Part shown: piece after piece, positions 6,244 to 8,873 of the stretch | Layout: every line of letters starts with the position of its first letter | How positions within the stretch are numbered: the first letter of the stretch is position 1 | NCBI GenBank assembly: GCA_021781775.1 | Contig: JAJXWE010000038.1 | Span: forward strand, 1 to 8,873 | Reading direction: 5' to 3' | Source of the DNA: Pseudomonadota bacterium | GTDB lineage: Bacteria > Pseudomonadota > Gammaproteobacteria > Steroidobacterales > Steroidobacteraceae | Length of the DNA: 8,873 bases | Made by a program: the position numbers and the translations under genes | Notes under the pieces: model-generated | Database searches by the model: none | Told to the model about the DNA's origin: nothing | What the model saw: only the letters and a program-made list of their open reading frames with translations

Positions 6244-7323
6244 CTATCGGCCGGTCGGTACGCGGCTGGCCGGCCGGCTTGCCAGGATCAATGTCGTGCC
6301 GCCCTTGGAGATCAGTTCGACCGGGAATTCGTTGGGCAGCGATTGCACCCACGCATCGGCGGTACGCGTGAAGACCGTACCGGTGAAGCGTATGTGGCCC
6401 GCAGCCGGGTCGCCGATGATCACAGGCCGTTTGGCATACCGATTGACATCGGCGATGACGCTGGAGAGCGGCTGATCAACATACTCGAGCCGCCCTTGCC
6501 GCCAGGCCAGCACACGCTCGGTGTTTGCCTTGCGCAGCACCGGCGTCGCGAGGTGATCCCAGCGGACTTGTTCACCCGCAAGGACGCGCACGTGCAGCGG
6601 CACAGCCGCTGCACGTGCGCGCCCCGGCTCCGGATCAGAGACGACCTCGAGCGACCCGCGAACCACTGTGACGACTGTACGCGGCCCTGCGTCGCGAATA
6701 TTGAAGGCAGTGCCGACGTCCCGGATGGTCAAGTGATTGACAGTCAGAATGAATGGCCGAGCGAGATTGTGCACCACGGAGAAGTACGCCTCGCCAGAGC
6801 GCATCGTGACTAGGCGCTTCTCGACCGTGTAATGTACGGCCACAACGGAGCGAGGCGCCAACTGCACGATGGAGCCGTCCGGCAGTACTGTCTTGCGAAA
6901 CAGGGGCGCGCTGTCGGCCATTGGAGGTTGAGACAACCTGTCGGGTTGCCTGGGCGCCCATGCACGCAGTCCGACCGCGAGCAACGCGACCGACGCGGCA
7001 AGTGCCAACCCCCAGCCCAGCAACTGAACATAGGGCCGGGAGCGTCGGTACGGCCGCGGCGTGCCGCCGCCGTCACCCGGACGCACCAGGTACGGCCAGG
7101 CCGCCGCGTCGGCGGCAAGGTCGCCGGAGGCGAGCCAGAAGGATTGCATCTCGTCGAACGCGCGCTTGTGCCGCTCGTCGGACTCGTACCAGAGCGTCCA
7201 CTGCGCCAGGTCGCGCTCCGAAAGCGCTCCGTCCCGGATGCGCAGCAGCCAACCCATCGCCTCGTCCAGAGCGCGAATGTGTGCTCGGACTGATCGGGTC
7301 CGCTGCCCGTCAAACACGGTCAT
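6244..7323 (-). CDS. FecR-family anti-sigma/sigma regulator
   Basis: This 359-residue single-pass inner-membrane protein relays the receptor state to the sigma factor. The N-terminal cytoplasmic sigma-binding domain (about 20-65; AMGWLLRIRDGALSERDLAQW and DERHKRAFDEMQSFW, DUF4880 type) is followed by one transmembrane segment (about 101-121, LLGWGLALAASVALLAVGL). Next is the periplasmic FecR domain (about 145-230; LPDGSIVQLAPRS, MRSGEAYFSV, DVGTAFNIR). The C-terminal region (about 270-347, WRQGRLEYVDQPLSSVIADV) is the part that typically meets the receptor STN domain. It overlaps the sigma gene stop by ATGA (7323-7320) and has GAGGGTGA just ahead of the start, so the two are translationally coupled. 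The receptor start lies 103 bp downstream. Whether it acts as a pure anti-sigma or also as a pro-sigma factor cannot be read from the sequence. Confidence 0.93.
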   Translation of the reverse strand: MTVFDGQRTRSVRAHIRALDEAMGWLLRIRDGALSERDLAQWTLWYESDERHKRAFDEMQSFWLASGDLAADAAAWPYLVRPGDGGGTPRPYRRSRPYVQLLGWGLALAASVALLAVGLRAWAPRQPDRLSQPPMADSAPLFRKTVLPDGSIVQLAPRSVVAVHYTVEKRLVTMRSGEAYFSVVHNLARPFILTVNHLTIRDVGTAFNIRDAGPRTVVTVVRGSLEVVSDPEPGRARAAAVPLHVRVLAGEQVRWDHLATPVLRKANTERVLAWRQGRLEYVDQPLSSVIADVNRYAKRPVIIGDPAAGHIRFTGTVFTRTADAWVQSLPNEFPVELISKGGTTLILASRPASRVPTGR

Positions 7324-7913
7324 GCTCTCACCCTCGCAGTCGCCTCGGAGGGCGGGACACCGTCCAGACGCAGCTTGCAGTAGATCGCGGCGCGGCTGAT
7401 GTAATTGCGAGCCATCCGTTCCTGCACGCCAAGTTCGCGCGCCACGTCCACCGTCGAGTACTCTTCGAATCGGTGCAGGACGAATGCGCGCCGATAGGCA
7501 GAGGGCAGCTCGCGTAGCGCCTGCTCCAGTACGGCCAGCTCCTCGGCGGCCATGAGCCGCCGATCTGGGCTCAGCCGATCGACGATGTCCCGTTCCGGGC
7601 CGCTGCGATCGAGCCGGTCCCGGTTGGCGCGCTGACGGATCCGGTCCACCGCGAGATTGGCCGCCGTCTTGAACAGGTAGGCACGAAGGAAGCTGACGGT
7701 CCCGGGCTGGTGCAGTTGCAGGAGGCGGACGTAGGCTTCCTGCGCAACTTCGCGTGCCTCCTGTTCATTGCCGAGCCGCGCCACCAGAAACGACTGCAGC
7801 GTCCGGTTGTGTTCTTCAAACAGATGCGAGAGCGCGTGCGCGTGTCCCTGCGGCCGTTCCTCGGGACCGTCGGAGGGGGCCAGATCGGGCTTACCTCGCA
7901 TTCGCCTGAACAT
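7320..7913 (-). CDS. FecI-type ECF RNA polymerase sigma factor
   Basis: This 197-residue ECF sigma factor directs RNA polymerase to its own small regulon. Region 2 spans about 30-97 (LFEEHNRTLQSFLVARLGNE, EVAQEAYVRLLQ, AYLFKTAANLAVDRIRQR), and region 4 spans about 122-182 (ALRELPSAYRRAFVLHRFEE, then the helix-turn-helix YSTVDVARELGVQERMARNYISRA). A short linker between them and the lack of regions 1 and 3 are typical of the family. ATG 7913 was chosen as the start; the internal ATG at 7901 (residue 5) is possible and also has an AGG upstream. The predicted promoter at 7954-7982 leaves about a 35-nt leader, consistent with either. The gene overlaps fecR-like by 4 bp. The promoter repeat ahead of both this gene and the receptor suggests positive autoregulation. 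Confidence 0.94.
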   Translation of the reverse strand: MFRRMRGKPDLAPSDGPEERPQGHAHALSHLFEEHNRTLQSFLVARLGNEQEAREVAQEAYVRLLQLHQPGTVSFLRAYLFKTAANLAVDRIRQRANRDRLDRSGPERDIVDRLSPDRRLMAAEELAVLEQALRELPSAYRRAFVLHRFEEYSTVDVARELGVQERMARNYISRAAIYCKLRLDGVPPSEATARVRA

Positions 7914-7953
7914 CGGATCATCGCACCTGCTGCAGACAGGACCGTCCTAACGT

Positions 7954-7982
7954 AAGACGAGTGAACCGCCAGATTCGGCACT
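7954..7982 (-). promoter_or_regulatory. Predicted autoregulatory promoter of the sigma gene (copy B)
   Basis: On the minus strand this element starts AGTGCCGAATCTG and ends GTTCACTCGTCTT, agreeing with copy A at 25 of 29 bases. The CGTC core at 7959-7956 predicts a transcript start near 7948, about 35 nt before the sigma ATG. An imperfect dyad AGTG/CACT with a 15-nt gap is conserved in both copies. An 11-bp palindrome (AGGAC C GTCCT, 7938-7948) sits at the predicted start of transcription. No equivalent element was found ahead of the hydrolase, the epimerase or the flanking genes. Confidence 0.7.
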
Positions 7983-8294
7983 GGGCGGTCCATTCCTCGT
8001 TCGCTGCGAGCATCCGCGCGGATGCCGGATGACGCTGACAGCACACTTGTCCTTTGTAATCATGTACTTGGCGCACAAGACTGCAGAACCAAGGCCGCCG
8101 CGCACCCTCGTGCGAGAACCTTACATGCCCACTCCTGCGCGTCGGACATCGGCGTCGCCCGCGGCGGTACGGAATCATCCAGTGAGTCCAGACACTCCGT
8201 TGGGTGCCCGCCGAAGCCGGCTCGCGCGGCAGCGCTTCAGTTCGCTCCCACGGCGGGCTGGCTACAGCCGCACCCGCGCGGTTATAGCGCGAGG
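7983..8294. other. Non-coding region upstream of the sigma operon
   Basis: With the promoter segment at 7914-7982, this makes 381 bp without a convincing gene. It holds the 16-bp palindrome at 8010-8025. A loose 7-bp inverted pair (CTCGCGC 8221-8227, GCGCGAG 8287-8293) lies just before the neighbouring ORF stop and is probably chance. I see no tRNA, T-tract terminator, riboswitch-like conserved core or repeat. Open frames crossing it have unnatural composition and no ribosome-binding site. Confidence 0.5.
8010..8025. promoter_or_regulatory. 16-bp perfect palindrome upstream of the sigma promoter
   Basis: GCATCCGCGCGGATGC is perfectly self-complementary. It lies 27 bp upstream of the predicted sigma-gene promoter element. 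Such a position would suit an operator for a dimeric regulator, such as an activator or repressor that layers a second signal on the autoregulated operon. Only one copy was seen, so function is speculative. Confidence 0.3.
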
Positions 8295-8873
8295 CTACGT
8301 GTTCGTGTTCGACGTGGGGCGCGCTGCGAGTGGTGCGGCGGCGACCGCCGCACCACTCGCATGTACCGGCGGGATCTCCTGCGGCGATGAGTTCGACGGT
8401 GGCGCAGCCGTTGGACTGGGATGCGCCGGCGGCGGACTTGGAGGGTGCTTCCCTATCGGTGCGGCAGCCGGCGCGACCTTTCCGGCTGATGTAACCGAAC
8501 GCGCGCCAGACATCGCGGATGGCGCGTGTGCACCGTCTCCGGCCTTCGGGCCCTGCGCCGAGGGCGCCGTCGGGGCACTGAGCGGCGGGCTCGCAGCGCT
8601 CTGCGATGGTTCGGATCCGGAGTGCTCCGATCCCGACGGCGTTGAGAGAAGCTTCTCGGCCGCAGGCGTCTTGTCCGCCCGCGTCTTCAGCGCAACCGTC
8701 GTCTGCCGCGCCTTCTGGTGCGCGACAGCGTGGACCTTGCGGGGCACCGCCGTGTGCGGGGCCGGCAATTGGTCCACCGCCACCGTCGCCACGTTCACGA
8801 CCGAGGGGTCGTCTCGAAGCTTCACGTAGAGCTTTCCGTTCGCCGGATGGGGCACCGGCAGCGCGTACCCCGG
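8295..8873 (-). CDS. Unrecognised Pro/Ala/Ser-rich protein, C-terminal part
   Basis: The minus-strand frame is open from the right window edge to TAG at 8297-8295, giving about 192 residues with the N-terminus outside the window. A GTG at 8855 is a possible start, but the frame continues upstream in-frame (PGYALP) and no ribosome-binding site is evident, so I treat it as partial. The first 35 residues or so look folded (NGKLYVKLRDDPSVVNVATV). The rest is low complexity: a basic stretch (about residues 45-75), then Pro/Ala/Ser-rich sequence to the end, as in flexible tails of envelope or surface proteins. I do not recognise the family. The opposite strand is also open here because of base composition, but its Gly/Ala/Cys-rich translation looks less protein-like. 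The gene is separated from the sigma operon by about 380 bp and is probably a separate unit. Confidence 0.5.
   Translation of the reverse strand, partial: PGYALPVPHPANGKLYVKLRDDPSVVNVATVAVDQLPAPHTAVPRKVHAVAHQKARQTTVALKTRADKTPAAEKLLSTPSGSEHSGSEPSQSAASPPLSAPTAPSAQGPKAGDGAHAPSAMSGARSVTSAGKVAPAAAPIGKHPPSPPPAHPSPTAAPPSNSSPQEIPPVHASGAAVAAAPLAARPTSNTNT
8325..8361. repeat. 17-bp perfect inverted repeat with 3-nt loop
   Basis: TGCGAGTGGTGCGGCGG (8325-8341) pairs perfectly with CCGCCGCACCACTCGCA (8345-8361) around CGA. It lies within the last 25 codons of the Pro/Ala-rich ORF, about 28 bp before its stop. The stem is stronger than the hairpin at 211-241. No T-tract follows on either strand. It may act in termination or as a 3' mRNA end structure, or the true end of the upstream gene may lie before it. 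Confidence 0.6.

Noticed and set aside
294..7913. Lasso-peptide or other RiPP gene cluster
   Set aside because: The FecI/FecR/receptor trio recalls lasso clusters, but no precursor gene, B/C maturation enzymes or S9 isopeptidase are present. The short ORFs lack a leader-core pattern.
7918..8178. 86-codon minus-strand frame upstream of the sigma gene
   Set aside because: Arg- and Cys-rich and runs through the predicted promoter, with no ribosome-binding site or domain.
8029..8829. 266-codon plus-strand open frame at the right end
   Set aside because: Unusual Gly/Ala/Cys-rich translation without domain or ribosome-binding site. It is antisense to the Pro/Ala-rich minus-strand frame, which looks more protein-like, though neither is certain.
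1..8873. tRNA, rRNA, CRISPR arrays, insertion sequences, attachment sites
   Set aside because: Looked for T-loop-like motifs, spaced direct repeats, transposase motifs and terminal inverted repeats, and found none that could be supported.

Overview
The window is G+C-rich DNA from a Gram-negative bacterium. The evidence is a FecI-type ECF sigma factor, a FecR-type anti-sigma regulator and a TonB-dependent outer-membrane receptor. The style of these genes suggests a proteobacterium (gamma- or alphaproteobacterial, for example Xanthomonadales-, Steroidobacter- or sphingomonad-like), but the genus cannot be fixed from the sequence alone. No tRNA, rRNA, CRISPR array, insertion sequence or integrase was seen.

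Layout. At the left edge is the 3' end of a plus-strand DUF1993 gene (1-197). It is followed by a perfect 13-bp hairpin (211-241) that separates it from a convergent minus-strand gene block. Read in the direction of transcription (right to left), the block is: ECF sigma factor (7913-7320), FecR-like regulator (7323-6244, ATGA overlap), TonB-dependent receptor with an STN signalling domain (6140-3540), family S12 serine hydrolase resembling D-aminopeptidase (3349-1766), enolase-superfamily dipeptide epimerase (1647-646) and a 92-residue ACT-like protein (572-294). Upstream of the sigma gene is a 381-bp non-coding stretch. Beyond it is the 3' part of an unrecognised Pro/Ala/Ser-rich minus-strand ORF (8295 to the window edge).

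How the genes may work together. The first three genes form a classical cell-surface signalling relay: an occupied receptor signals through its periplasmic STN domain to membrane-bound FecR, which activates the cytoplasmic sigma factor. A 29-bp element identical at 25 of 29 positions lies upstream of both the sigma gene (7954-7982) and the receptor gene (6196-6224), and nowhere else that I could find. Each copy carries a CGTC core at a plausible -10 position, so the simplest reading is an autoregulated promoter pair recognised by the sigma factor made here. Downstream of the receptor lie two cytoplasmic enzymes whose families act on D-residues in short peptides: one removes N-terminal D-amino acids, the other epimerises dipeptides. 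The inferred role is ligand-sensing uptake and breakdown of a D-amino-acid-containing peptide, such as a murein fragment or a peptide natural product. No inner-membrane transporter lies in the window, and the substrate is unknown.
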